Source of the DNA: Plantago ovata
Lineage: Eukaryota; Streptophyta; Magnoliopsida; Lamiales; Plantaginaceae
Direction of reading: 5' to 3'
Assembly (NCBI GenBank): GCA_028274465.1
Contig: CM051457.1
Span: 54,658,425 to 54,722,424 of the forward strand
DNA: 64,000 nt
Shown: one piece after another, positions 21,166-32,406 of the stretch
How the letters are laid out: each line of letters starts with the position of its first letter
How positions within the stretch are numbered: position 1 is the first letter of the stretch
Translations under genes and position numbers: made by a program
The notes under the pieces: generated by a model
Told to the model about the DNA's origin: nothing
The model's database searches: none
Seen by the model: only the letters and a program-made list of their open reading frames with translations

Positions 21166-21430
21166 GTCCCTGTAATAGTTTTTGTTAAAGTTTTTGTTTG
21201 CTGATTCTGCTTAAGTTATCTATGCTATTTCATGTAAACTTCTGAAAGATAACTATCAGCAATGAAACTTTTGACTCTTATTGGTTTTTGACTATGCAAT
21301 TTACTTATGCTTACTGTTTAATTATTCAAGTATGCTTGCATTAATCAACTGATTTATTCAACATCAGAAACCTCTAAAAGGGTAAAAATTAATTTAGCCA
21401 TGGATTGCTAACATCAAAAAGGGGGAAATT
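21166..21430 (+). promoter_or_regulatory. SIRE 3' untranslated stretch and PPT
   Basis: A short AT-rich segment with no gene ends in the PPT AAAAAGGGGGAAATT (21416-21430), directly abutting LTR start TGTTAGGAAAC. A-rich and G5-containing PPTs of this form are typical of SIRE elements. Confidence 0.8.
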
Positions 21431-22840
21431 TGTTAGGAAACTTGTAATTTTGATGAGCAATTAACCATGCTAAATTAAGGAAAGTCCAGTAACTAGTACT
21501 CTTAAGGTCCATAGGAATTTAGAATTTTAAGGACATTGTAAAAGAGGAACGTTTGCTGAAGACTTAGATTAGGTGCTAGATAAGTTACTTCTTTAGCGTA
21601 TGATGTATTTTATTTTCTGAAAAGAAAATAACTTATTGATGCTTTAGCTTATGATGTATCTTATTTTCTGAAAAGAAAATAACCTATTGAAGCATTTGTT
21701 GACGATATACTTTGTTTTTATAAACAAACTATTGAAGCAATTAGAAACCGCTCAAAATCTTGAAGATTATTGAAGATCTGAAGACTTGAAGATTTCGAAG
21801 ATCTGAAGACTTGAAGATTGCTGAAAGACTGGTATCTACAAAGGCACGTGTTGCTCAGAAAGTGGAAACTTCAGCAACAGCATTGCATAAGTGAAAATCT
21901 GAAAGACAGAGTAGGTTGTGCTTGCTGAAACTGAGACTAACCACTTTCTGATTGAACATATGTGACCCCTTGCTGAAACTACTTGAATTTGCGCTCCAAT
22001 GTTACTGTTTGAATTCTATTCAAATATGCATTAAATGCAAAGCTTACACGCGAAGGACATGAAGACTAGAAGACAAACAAGGACGCTGCTGAAAGTACAA
22101 AAGCAAGATAGTGACATGTTAAGGTTCAAAAGCCTTGGAATTTAAAATTCAAACGGCTCCTTTCTTGCACTATAAATAGAGGTCATCCGGCGAAGAGTTG
22201 AAGTGTGTCAACAACGTGATCAAACTCCCACTTGTGCTTAAACTCACATACCTTCAAACACTCTTACTACCATTGATCCGTTCCAAGACTTAAAAGCTTG
22301 AAAAAGCTACTTGTGAAGAAGTAGAACAAACTCGGCTAAGAAATTAGTTAAGTGTTACGTTCTCTAGTTTAGGTTGGAGACAAAGCAAGTGTGCTTTGGT
22401 TTCTGTTGAATCGCTCTAGATAGGAGATTGTAAGGAACCTCAATCATATCTTAGTGGATTCAGTCCTAAAAAGGACAAAGTGGATTAGTTGAGAGATTAC
22501 GCCACTCTCAGATACCACTAGAAAAGTGTTTGTGTGATTTACTTACTGTATTTAGTTTTCAGCAAATCATATCTGTCTGTACACAGTCACTCACTTCACT
22601 TGCTGAAACCTTTACTTACTGAAAGAACACTTATTGTATCAAAGACTTCCGCTCTCTGATTTTAAGTATCAGCAAACCAAGCTACTGTAAAGTAACTTAC
22701 GCTTGTTGAGAACGTTAAGTATCAGCAAACTCATTACTGAAAAGTAATAAGCACTTGCTGAGAAAGTTTTAAATGACGAAAATTTGAAAAGACTATTCAC
22801 CCCCCCTCTAGTCTTTTCTTGTTGTTTAAAGGGACCAACA
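21431..22840 (+). repeat. 3' LTR of SIRE copy 1
   Basis: A 1410-bp LTR from TGTTAGG to ACCAACA (TGTT...AACA inverted ends). U3 holds about 2.5 tandem units around the palindrome TTATTTTCTGAAAAG/AAAATAA (21600-21735) and a GAAGATCTGAAGACTT repeat (about 21757-21830). TATAAATA is at 22171-22178, so R starts near 22205. The CACCCCCCCTCTAG tail is near 22799-22811. Several TTGCTGA and TCAGCAA words occur in R/U5. Confidence 0.88.
22171..22178 (+). promoter_or_regulatory. TATA box of the SIRE LTR
   Basis: TATAAATA preceded by a C/T-rich stretch and followed by GAGGTCATCC. It is the single good TATA in the LTR and defines the U3/R boundary about 30 bases downstream. Confidence 0.65.
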
Positions 22841-25800
22841 CTCTGCCATTCGCTTGGTCTAGTAGCCATGCTACTAATCAAAGTCTTAGACTCCCAAGTT
22901 GGAGGAATAGACCAAGTTGGCTTGAGAAGGTGGCCATTGCTGATGCATATCCATGAGAACAAAACAGAGCTCAACTGGGCTAAGTACATTTTGACAGACT
23001 TGTTGATTTTGTTACTAAGCTCAAGGTAAAGGTTGAAGACAACACAGTCTCACCTACCTTTCTAGTGATGTATGGATTGGAAATATGCTACATCCTTGAA
23101 CACTTCAGGATTCAGCTGAGAAACCCATTGCCGATTAAGAAATCAGTATGCAATGTGGGAAGAGCCTTCTACAAGCAGAATGGACCTAAGCTTGCTGATT
23201 CACCTTCATCTGTCCAACGAGAAAAAGAGACTTTCTTTACTGAGACTCGAGACATTTGTACATTCCATACTTCCAGAAGAGTTGACATATTCTCAGCTAA
23301 TGAGCTCCAGTCTAATTGCTCTAATCAGAGAGAATATGAAAGCTAAATTCAAGAGTGCCTCTCCAGTTGAACAAGCTGTGATGGTCAAGGGTTCTTTTGT
23401 ACCCGTGGTGGCTGATCCCCACAAAATCAATGAAGAAGAGGAAGTTACTAGCGCAGCAATGTACAAACATCTTAAGTTAGTTATACTAACGGACGATGAT
23501 GAAGAAGAAGAGGATGAAAATATCCCAAAAGATCAAAGTGATGATGAAGGAAAAGATTCCAAGGACAAAAAGGATGATGATGATGATAATCAAGGTCCTA
23601 GTCCTGATGCTGGTGGAGTTAAGCTGACAGTTGCTGAGACTGATCATCAAGATACTGAAAATCAACAAGCTGACCACACTACCAGTCAACATCAAGAATC
23701 CACTCCTGCTCCTGCTGAGACAACTACTCAAGCAACTGAACAAGTTGCTGAAACTGAAGAAGAGTACGCCAGAAAGCGTGCTGAAATGAAATTAGGCAAA
23801 AACAAGCTTTCTGATGCCGAGTTAACTTTACTCGATGCCAAGGTCACTGAACCAAACCTTGATGATGAAGAAATGGATGAAGATTATCAAAGAGCACTTC
23901 AAAACAGTCTACAGATTCATGCTAGGCATACGCAGAATCTAGACATTGCTCAATCTTCAGGAGTGAAGAACAAGGAAGTCCCTCCCTTCCACTTACTACT
24001 GGTGAAACTCCAGTTGTTGAGTCTAAAGCGTTGCCCTCAGCAACCACTCAACCAAAAGTGATTGAAGCTACAGATTTAGGAACTAAGGTTGCTGGCCTTG
24101 ATGAATCTGATGACGAAGAAGATCTCTTCAATTTTTCAGCAAACGAAGAAGAACTGACAAAGAAAGTTGAACCCAGAGTGGTTACAATTCCTCCTCCATC
24201 TCTTGATCATGATGAAGGAGATGCTGAAAGAAGCCGTTTGCTGATAAATGATGATCAATTCGCTACTGAGATCAAAGTTCATTCACTCACTCCGTCTTTA
24301 GTGCCGTTCCCTAATGTTGAGGATTTTACTCCTAGAATTTAGGCACTCATGGCTGTTCACAAAGCATGTAAAGAAGAGGATGATGCACTGCTTGCTGAGA
24401 GTCCGCTTGATATTGGCAAAATACTGGCTACTGTGCTGAAACACACTACTTCTCTTACAATAGCTCAGAAAGACATAAGTCTACATCATAAAAGCTATGA
24501 AGAAGATGTCAGTCAAGCACTCAAACTGGCTAAAACTGCATTGAAAAAGGCTCAGACTTTCATTGAAGAAAAAATCGACAATGAGCGCAGACATGAGGAG
24601 AATTTGGCTTGTATTAAGGAAGAACTGTCTAAGCTAACCAATGATCAGCAAGGCATAATTCTAAAATACAACAGCCTAAGTAAACTTGCTGAAAATTGCA
24701 ATGAATTTTTCTCTCTGCACATTAACCCAATGATGCAATCCATGTATAAGGGGGAAGATAAACAAAGAAAATCTTCAAGAAAGAAAACCCTGCTGAAGCG
24801 CCATTGATACTGCCTAGTCCACCTCCCAGTGAACCTCTTGCTGAAAGAGAGCAAAGTTCAAAGAGACGAGCTGAAACAGATTCTGAGAGAAATTCAGCAA
24901 ATCCGAAAAGGAGAAGAACATCTGATGAAACTCACGAATACTGTCATACTGAGAGTCATCAAGATCTGAATGAAGATGATGATAATGATGATGACCAAAC
25001 AATAGATCAAGCACTAAGAGCTAGACCAATCACAACCCTAACTCCTTCTGGCCATTCCAAACATTTCTCTTCTGACTCAAGATCTTCAGCAAGAGATCAA
25101 GAAAATGCTAAGTCAAGAAGAAGAAGGCAAAGACAGGAAGAAAAGAGGCTAGCCAGCATTGCCATTGGCTCTGGCATTGAATACACAAAGACCAGCAATG
25201 AACAAACAACTCAGAATGTGATCAGAAACCTACATGGTTGTTGGGTCTTAACGCTGGAAGATTTGTTGGTCAATGATTTCTTTCCAACTGTTGTACTGAA
25301 TCAAATGTACACTTGGATTGAATTAAAAGTACAAAGAAAAGAAAGTGATCCTTTTCCCTACTGATGAATGTGTATTTTACACTTTCATTCGAGTCTTTTT
25401 CACCTAATTTAGCTATCCTCTATGTTAACTTAGCTATATTTTAATACATTTTATTAGAATAGTGTCACGTTTCCCTTTAGATTTTATTTTACAGATTTTG
25501 GTTGAAATTCGGAGTTTTACGGGCAATTATATTGAAGTCTACAAGGAATTGGTGTTCCAGAAGCCTATTTGGAATATCTGAAGGTTTCCGGATAGGATTT
25601 GGAGTCTAGGGGTCGAATCTGGAGGTTAGAAGGCCATTAGAAGTCTAAAACCGAGTCCGAAAAGGTGAAGAAATCCAAATCCGCGCCGAAAAACGCGGAA
25701 ATTCCGCGAAATACTGGGGGGCGAACCGCCCCAGCTCTCGGGCGAACCGCCCCAGAAGTTTTTCGGGCCTATATATTGTTGCGAGTTTTCTCTCCGAAAA

Positions 25801-27124
25801 TCATATCTTTCCAAGCCTACTTTCTCACCTCTCTCTATAGTTTTAGGTAGGAACTTCCTGGGGCCTGTCCTGGGAGTTCCATAGCTTAGGGGATACTTTT
25901 TCATAGCAGATTGGAGCGCGTAGGATCGCAATCATCCGGAGATTGACAACCTTCGGTAACTTTGTATCTTACAACTTTTATCTACTTATTTTATATTCTT
26001 TCAATATGTTTTCTTCTATGATTGCTATTGATTGCATGCACATTATGAGTAGCTAAATTTATCGTTGGTGGTAGTATGTGAATTCTTAGCGAGGGAAGAT
26101 AATCATGCTAATGGCTATATCGCGCATTATACTCCGTGTCATTGCTTTATTTCGTTGATGAGTTGAACACCAAAATTCTCGTATGTTGTATTGATCATTA
26201 TGCACACTAGGACACTTGTCGGCCAATCAGACCAAATTATCTTCGTAGTGTTGAATGATTACGGAACACAATAGGACGTTAGTTGTTGACAGGTCAGACC
26301 CATATTATCTTCGTAGTGCACAATACTTACAACAGGACCCAAGATTCATTCAAAGATCTCTATGCAAGACCGAGGAATTTATGCATGATTATCGACCCAT
26401 TATGTTAAGAAGGACCATACTATCACCAACCTCCATTATCTGCTTGAAAACCCCCTATTGCTTTCTATCTGCTGTTTTATATTCTCTTGATTAAATAGAT
26501 AAAGCTAGTTACAGTCCTGAGAGAACGACACTCGAGTCATTCTACTGCTACACTACGGTTTTCGTTGTAGTTGTGGATTGCCTTTGGCTAAATAACAAAT
26601 TTTATTTGTTTGAATCGGAACCCGACAAAATCCGGTTCATCACCTACCCAAGAAACATTGCTGCAAAATGGCTGAATCTGGAAGTCTTAGTAAGAAGAAC
26701 TTCTATCGGCAAGCTAATGAAGCAAGAGCCTGATTTAATCAAACCGATTGATGTTGCTTACTACAGTGATCCTTTAACCAAGAAGTCAAAGAAGAAATAT
26801 GGCTCGATTCCTTATGAGTATTTTTATCTCACTGCCAAGGATCAAGAAGAAGATCTTCTCTGGTTAAGAAAGATTCATGCTAACAAGGGAATTTCAGATA
26901 CACAACTTCTCCATGCCAGCAATTGGGGCATGCACTTGTCGGTACTTCATTACAAAGATATGAATGGTGAATACCATCATTATACTGCCTGCAAGAATGC
27001 AAGGATCGTTCAACTTGAAGTTCGTAAGCTACTTGAAGATTACGAGAAGGACTGTGTTGAATTTTCTGCGTTTGTTGAGAAGAGTGTAAGGGAGATTCTG
27101 AGGAAATCTTGTAGTTACCTCTGA
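22841..27124 (+). pseudogene. SIRE ORF3, copy 2
   Basis: Fragments of the same ORF3 with the acidic region, coiled coil (24420-24700), basic stretch RRRRQRQEEKR and C-terminal domain. Frame breaks: a one-base loss near 22995, the 1.6-kb deletion near 23192 that removes the candidate introns, a lost C near 23988, TAG at 24340-24342 and an indel near 24790. The solo LTR (25362-26642) splits the C-terminal domain; without it and one duplication copy the frame would run on uninterrupted to the TGA at 27122-27124. Versus copy 1, many differences in the last domain are synonymous. Confidence 0.8.
25362..26642 (+). repeat. Solo LTR of family A
   Basis: A 1281-bp LTR, TGATGAATG to GTTCATCA, with perfect duplications CCTAC at 25357-25361 and 26643-26647. 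A palindrome cluster (GGGGCGAACCGCCCC type) at 25715-25755 lies 15-50 bases upstream of the TATA-like CTATATAT at 25769-25776. Confidence 0.93.
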
Positions 27125-27182
27125 ACTTTCTTGTAAACTTACTGAAGGATAACTATCAGCAATAAGCTTTTGACTCTTATTC

Positions 27183-28690
27183 GGTGGACCCGTCGATGTC
27201 AGCTCTGAATAAGCAGCTGACCTAAGACACGATCCAGGATTATGGCTAAATACAAATGGGGGTGATAAGTGATTTTGTGAAGGATTCATCTCTCAAGTGT
27301 AGAACAGGAGAGCACTGCTCATAGTCTGCATAGTTGTGTTGGTAAAGTCACTGGCCAGTGCAAATGATATATTATGATGGTCATAAGTATATCTTAACCA
27401 AGAAACTCCCTGAGACGCCCGTGGATGTATTATTGGGATAGACACTTCATCAATCCTAGATACATTCGAGCAAGTCAGATGAAGGGACGTTACCATCGCC
27501 GCCTTGAGCGCGACAGGCTTCGCAACGAAAGGGTTAGCTTTGAGAAACCTCTCAAACGTCCTCACGTATTAATATTGCAAATGGAACCGTCTAGGAATTC
27601 CATGTTGCCTAGTCTAGGACTTGCTTAATGCGGTGAGGCCCTATGGGTCACACTATGTGGTGATTCAGTCTATCAGAATATCCTTGAAGATGGAATCGCA
27701 ATTAATTTGGAATTAATTGTGATTGATGGATTATAATTGATTTGGAATTAATTATAATATTTGGTGGCACAATTAATGATTTGGAATTATTAATTGAATT
27801 GGCTAATTAATTGTATTTTATGTAAATAAAATTAAAGATTATATTTTGGAAATATAATGGAGGTTTGATTAGAAAGGATATGTTAATTTAGAATTAACAT
27901 ATGCACTTGGGCAAAATCTACTTGGAGTTTGAATTGCCTTAGAAATATAAGTGGGTCCCAAAATCGGGACCCACGTATTACCCCTGGGAGAGCGCGCGCG
28001 CGCGTAGATTGGATAGGGGAAGGAGTTCGACTCCTTCCTCTATTAGAAGTCCAAGGGATAAGTTAGATTTTCCTGATTGAGTTTTAATTTTATTGGGAAT
28101 GAATCTAGACTTGATATTGGTTTCCTTGTGCGATAAGAATTAGATTCTTATTCCTTTACGAAGTCTAATTGTTTATGCTTTAGACTTCTATAGACTACTA
28201 TATATAGTGGACTATTAGAGAGCTTTTTATACACGGTTTTGAACACAGTTTCAGACATAGATTTTCACAGTTATCTACCCAGTTTTCTTAGAGAAAATAA
28301 AAGCTCTCCCCTCCTCCCTTAGCCACCCGCGCGCGCCACCTCACTGGAGGATTCGCTGCCCCATCTTCTTGGTCACACAAAGAATATCCTAGCATTCTTC
28401 CGATAGGCTGTTCATCCGTGGATACCAAGGTTGAGGTTCTAGGAGCTGGAAACTAACTCTCATTGTCTTGCAGATACAAGGAGCATTGTAGATATCTTCG
28501 ACTTCGACGAAGGAGAAGATACACCGGAATATTACGAAGACTTGGAAACTGCTTTGGAAGTAAGGTTAGTCTTCTAATTGACGTGTTTATATATATATGA
28601 CATATGCATAATCAATTAACCTGTATGTTAAGAAAATTTTTGAAATTCCGCTGCGTACCCTAGGGGTAACTCTGACCGTATTTTCTTACA
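27183..28690 (+). repeat. Truncated 5' LTR of copia-1
   Basis: 1508 bp matching 35191-36694 of the 3' LTR and ending TTTTCTTACA. U3 contains AT-rich repeats of AATTTGGAATTAATT (27700-27820), a hairpin GTGGGTCCC/GGGACCCAC (27951-27974), an alternating CG run (27992-28004) and TATA (ACTATATATAG near 28195-28206). Confidence 0.88.
27951..28004. promoter_or_regulatory. Hairpin plus (CG)n in copia U3
   Basis: A perfect 9-bp inverted repeat GTGGGTCCC/GGGACCCAC is followed 17 bases later by 13 bases of alternating GC. The same pair occurs in the other LTRs at 35959-36009, about 41600-41648 and about 62961-63008, with different CG lengths. It lies about 190-240 bases upstream of TATA. Alternating CG can adopt Z-DNA. 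Confidence 0.55.
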
Positions 28691-28691
28691 G

Positions 28692-28703
28692 TGGTATCAG
28701 AGC
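28692..28703 (+). promoter_or_regulatory. PBS, initiator Met-tRNA
   Basis: TGGTATCAGAGC begins one base after the LTR end, the standard plant copia PBS. Confidence 0.93.
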
Positions 28704-28870
28704 GAGGTTAATTAATTACGTATATACGTATATATATTGTATGATTTTGTAGATATGTGGATGCAATTGATTCTATGATAAATTCGATTTTCAAAAGGTT
28801 TGTTTTTTATATAAATTTAGAATTTATATTTTTTCAAAAAAATAAATAAATTAAAATATATATATATTTT

Positions 28871-29160
28871 TCGGACCGGGCCGCCTGCGCGACGCAGGCG
28901 GCGGCCGGCGCCTGCAGCCGCAGGAGCCCTGTGCCGAGCGCCTACGGCGCCGCAGGCGCCGTGCCCGCGGCACGGGCGCTAGGCGCCCGTGTACCGCGGG
29001 CAACCATCGGACGCAGGCGCCCGGGGGCGCCTGCACCCGAGGCTCCGGTACCCGCGTGCCGCGGGCGCCGGTCGCCCGGGACCGCGGCGCCGGTACCGGC
29101 GTGCCGCGGGCGCCGGGCTCCCGGGGCCGCGGCACCGGGGGGACGGGACCCCCGTCCCAC
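28871..29160. repeat. 84% GC palindromic island in the leader
   Basis: In 290 bases I count 46 A/T, in a region otherwise mostly A/T. Perfect inverted repeats include CCGCCTGCG/CGCAGGCGG, CACGGGCGC/GCGCCCGTG (28971-28991) and GCAGGCGCCC/GGGCGCCTGC (29013-29034). An 18-base direct repeat occurs at 29054-29071 and 29099-29116. Copia-2 has only a short GGGACGGGAC/GTCCCGTCCC hairpin at this place (42481-42506). Reading frames through it are not genes. Confidence 0.85.
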
Positions 29161-29661
29161 GTTTTCAAAAAAAAAAATTATATATATTTTCGGGTTGGAC
29201 CCAAAATCGAATTTTTGAAAGTTTTGAGGATTGAATTTTATATTTGGAATATAAATATGATTTAATTGTAAATGTTTTAAACTAGAGGGGTTAAATTTAA
29301 TTAGTATAAAGTTAAAGGGCTTATTTGTAATTTATCAATTTATTGTTTATTGCAAATTAGTCCTTCTACTTTTGAATTTTAGATTTAACACCTCCAAGGT
29401 TTTTAAAATTACAATTAAAGTCTTTCGGGTTTTCGAAAATTGCTACTTGGTCAATAGAATTTTCGATTATTCAATCTAGTCCAAATTTTCAATTATTTTA
29501 TAGAGATTATAAGTATGGGATTATAATTTTCATAATGAAATTATGAAGTCTTTTGTCATCCACATAGGCTACTACTTGTTTCATATGCTCTATATGCTAT
29601 TGTTTGACAATGCATGTTTAAATACCATGATTTTTACATTCCGTTCGACCGCTATGCATGC

Positions 29662-29812
29662 GAGGGTAGGCGGCGCCCTCTTATATGTCGGACCGCATAT
29701 TTATGTATGGGTAGGTGGCATCCATTATGTGCTTGACCGCGTTTAGAAGTAGAATGGATAGGCGGCATCCATTACGTGTAGACCGTTCATGCATGATGGG
29801 TAGGCGGCGCCC
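29662..29812 (+). repeat. Four leader hairpins with AGGCGGC loop, copia-1
   Basis: Hairpins recur about every 45 bases: 29662-29680 (GAGGGT/GCCCTC), 29707-29725 (ATGGGT/ATCCAT), 29753-29773 (AATGGAT/ATCCATT) and 29798-29812 (GGGT/GCCC). The loop is AGGCGGC in three and AGGTGGC in the second. The stem sequence changes but pairing is kept, so it is probably a folded RNA signal; packaging or dimerisation is a guess. Confidence 0.7.
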
Positions 29813-30363
29813 TTATTTGTTTGTAGATGACTGATAACAACCCTCAAACTACAAGCCCCAACCAATATAAGTACAGAAATATATATACATATGTATTTCT
29901 GAGATGCTTTCCATAGGGTGCTTTAATTCTGAACTTTCATTGCGTTTTCTTGTATTGGCGATCTCGTCTTACAGAGTCGCAGTAATCGTCGGATTAGAGT
30001 AAGCCTATGGTTATGACTTACTGCATATTGTATCTAGCGACCTCGATAGGTACAATATGTAGGGCATCGGGTTAAATTAGATTTAACAACCAAGAGTTGC
30101 GTGACGCAATTGGATAGTATTACTAGTCCTACCGGTCATATTATGCTATGCGACCAGCCCCCGTTGGAGTATGGCATAGTATGGATTTGGATCTTGGCCA
30201 CTACGGTATGTTTGTTGTGGGGGCAAGCATATGTGAAAATAGTGGGAGCTAAACAGCTAAAGGACCTTGTTGTTTAGTTATGTTGACTGTGTATTTAGAA
30301 ATGATATTTCAATAGTTGATTTACTGTTTTCGTTCTATATTATTTCTCCTTAGGATATTAGAT

Positions 30364-32406
30364 ATGGCGAGTATCTCGCTGCGTTCTGTCTTGGAGAAGC
30401 AAATGTTAACCGGACCAAACTTCCTAGATTGGATAAGGAATATACGTTTGGTGCTGAGGTACGAAAAGATTGAGTACGTCTTGGACGAGGTCATTCCCGT
30501 GTGCCCCGAAAATCAGACTGCCGATCAGGTTGCTGCTTGGAATCAAGCCAACAAGGCAAGGTCTGATAAGCATCTTGAGGATGCTAGATCCGCGCAGTGT
30601 ATTATGCTGGCGGCAATGAGCAATGAGCTGCAGAGGCAACATGAAAGCATGTTGTCGTATGAGATGTTAAAACATCTTGAGTCGCTCTTTAAGACGACAG
30701 CTAGAAGTGTTGAATTTGATTTGATCAAAGACATACACAGATGCAAGCTCAGTGAAGGAGGGAACATGTCTGAGCATGTTCACAAAATGATTGGTCTCTT
30801 CGAAAAGCTTGCTGATGCCGGCGTTAAGCTAGAGAACAAGATCATGGTGATCTTTGTCCTTCAATCATTGTCGAGTTTGTATTCACAGTTCATCATTAAT
30901 TACACGATGAATGCGAAGGACGTAACACTGCCTGAACTTCATAATCTGCTGAAGACATATGATCAAACTCTTCCTAAGAAGGAAAAGTCGATCATGCTTG
31001 TTGGGCAACCGTCTAACTCAAACCCGAAAGGCAAAGGTGCTAAGGGTAAGGGAAAGTCGGGAGCCAAGGCTAACACTTGGAGTGATAAGCCTAAGCGTCC
31101 GAACCAGAAAAGGAAGTTCAAGAGAAGCGGAACTGTGCGCACAGATGAATGTCTTTCCTGTAAACAGAAAGGACATTGGAAGAAAGATTGCCCAAAGCTT
31201 AGGGCAGATCAAGCTATGAAGTCATCGGCTTCTGGCTCAGGTATGTTTGTTATTGAAATGAACATGACTACTTTTGACTCCAATGGTTGGGTATTAGATA
31301 CAGCCTGTGGCTCACACATTTGTAATAATGTACATGAGCTAATTGATCACAGGCTAGTCAAGCGAGGTGAAATCGACTTGCATGTTGGGAACGGCAATCC
31401 AGTTGAAGCCAAGCGCGTTGGACGCAGCAAGATAGATTTACCCTCAGGACGATGTTTAGAACTTAATAATGTTTATTTTGTTCCATCCATTGTCATAAAT
31501 ATTATTTCCATTCCATTGTTAGACAATATGGGTTTTTCCTTTCGATTTGCGAATAATACTTGTTATTTTTCATTAAATGATCAGTATTATGGAAAGGCTC
31601 GCTTGGTGAATGGTTTATATATTTTGCAAAGTAGTCTACCTTTATTTCAAGTACATAACAAACAACCGTCTTCAAGTAAGAAGAATAATCCATCTTATCT
31701 ATGGCATTGTCGGCTAGGCCATATCAATGGAACACGGATTCAAAGACTAAGGAAGTTGGACTACTTAGAACCATTTGATTTTGAATCATATGGTACATGC
31801 AAATCATGTGTTAAGGGTAAGATGACGAAAAAACCTTTTGTTGGACAAGGTGTTCGTGCCACTCGCTGCTTAGAGCTCATACATACCGATGTATGTGGAC
31901 CGTTTAAAGTCCATGCGCGTGGGGTTATCCTTACTTCGTTACCTTTACTGACGATTTCTCAAGGTATGGATATATTTATCTTATGAAGAATAAATCCGAG
32001 ACCTTTGGGAAATTCAAGGAGTTTAGGAATGAGGTCGAGAATGAATTGAAGCTAAGGATAGTCACTCTTCGATCAGATCGAGGAGGTGAATACCTTAGTG
32101 AAGAATTTATCGACTACTTGAAGAAAAATGGAATTCAATCGCAATGGACTCCTCCTGGAACACCACAGTTAAACGGTGTGTCTGAGAGGAGGAATCGAAC
32201 CCTGTTAGACATGGTAAGATCAATGATTGGATTCTCAACTCTTCCAAAGTACGTATCTGTGGGGATATGCACTACAAACTCCAATGTACATTCTGAACCG
32301 TGTACCATCTAAATAAGAAGAGAAAACTCCCTATGAGTTATGGAAGGGAAAGAAGCCTTCACTAGGCTATCTTAGACCTTGGGGCTGTCCTGCGATAGTC
32401 AAACTG
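30364..32406 (+). pseudogene. Copia-1 gag, protease and integrase, frameshifted
   Basis: The start is ATG 30364 (MASISLRS). The Gag domain has LTGPNFLDWIRNIRLVLRYE and a zinc knuckle CLSCKQKGHWKKDC (intact CX2CX4HX4C). Protease has WVLDTACGS, with Ala where Gly is usual in the D-T/S-G motif. Integrase shows HCRLGH...CKSCVKGK zinc residues and the catalytic region HTD, RSDRGGE and NGVSERRNRT. A lost G in the run near 31919-31923 (five Gs in copia-2 at 50763-50767) shifts the frame into 31983-32312. A further indel and TAA near 32315 precede the RT part. Confidence 0.87.

Larger units (their letters stand above)
9967..22840 (+). mobile_element. SIRE-type Ty1/copia element, copy 1
   Basis: Order: gag (5' truncated by element B), protease-integrase-RT-RNase H, a structured intergenic region, a giant extra ORF3, PPT and 3' LTR. 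Lineage comes from the integrase and RT sequence, the CACCCCCCCTCTAG tail near the LTR end, the AAAAAGGGGGAAATT PPT and the extra ORF. The LTR end joins the middle of a second SIRE ORF3, so it inserted there; the expected duplication is CTCTG (22841-22845) and its partner is off-window. The word TTGCTGA or its complement occurs about 70 times by eye. Confidence 0.88.
22841..27182 (+). mobile_element. SIRE-type element copy 2, ORF3 part only
   Basis: It starts in the middle of ORF3 (equivalent of about 16530) because copy 1 inserted there. It is missing the equivalent of about 16885-18500 through an internal deletion near 23192, is interrupted by a solo A LTR, and ends abruptly in its 3' untranslated region at 27180-27183 where a deletion joins it to a copia LTR. 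Its gag and pol should lie to the left of the window. Confidence 0.8.
28704..30363 (+). other. Leader of copia-1
   Basis: About 1.66 kb between PBS and gag ATG with no gene. It contains a GC island (28871-29160), an AT-rich middle, the four-hairpin array (29662-29812) and unstructured sequence before the ATG. Confidence 0.7.

Noticed and set aside
27293-27628. Overlapping sense and antisense reading frames repeated in four copia LTRs
   Set aside because: They recur because the LTRs are near-identical copies. The antisense frame is shifted in the copia-2 LTRs, and no domain or start context supports a gene.
28851-29234. Pro/Arg/Ala-rich reading frames in several frames of the GC island
   Set aside because: GC-rich DNA lacks stop codons by composition. 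All frames are open on both strands and low in complexity.
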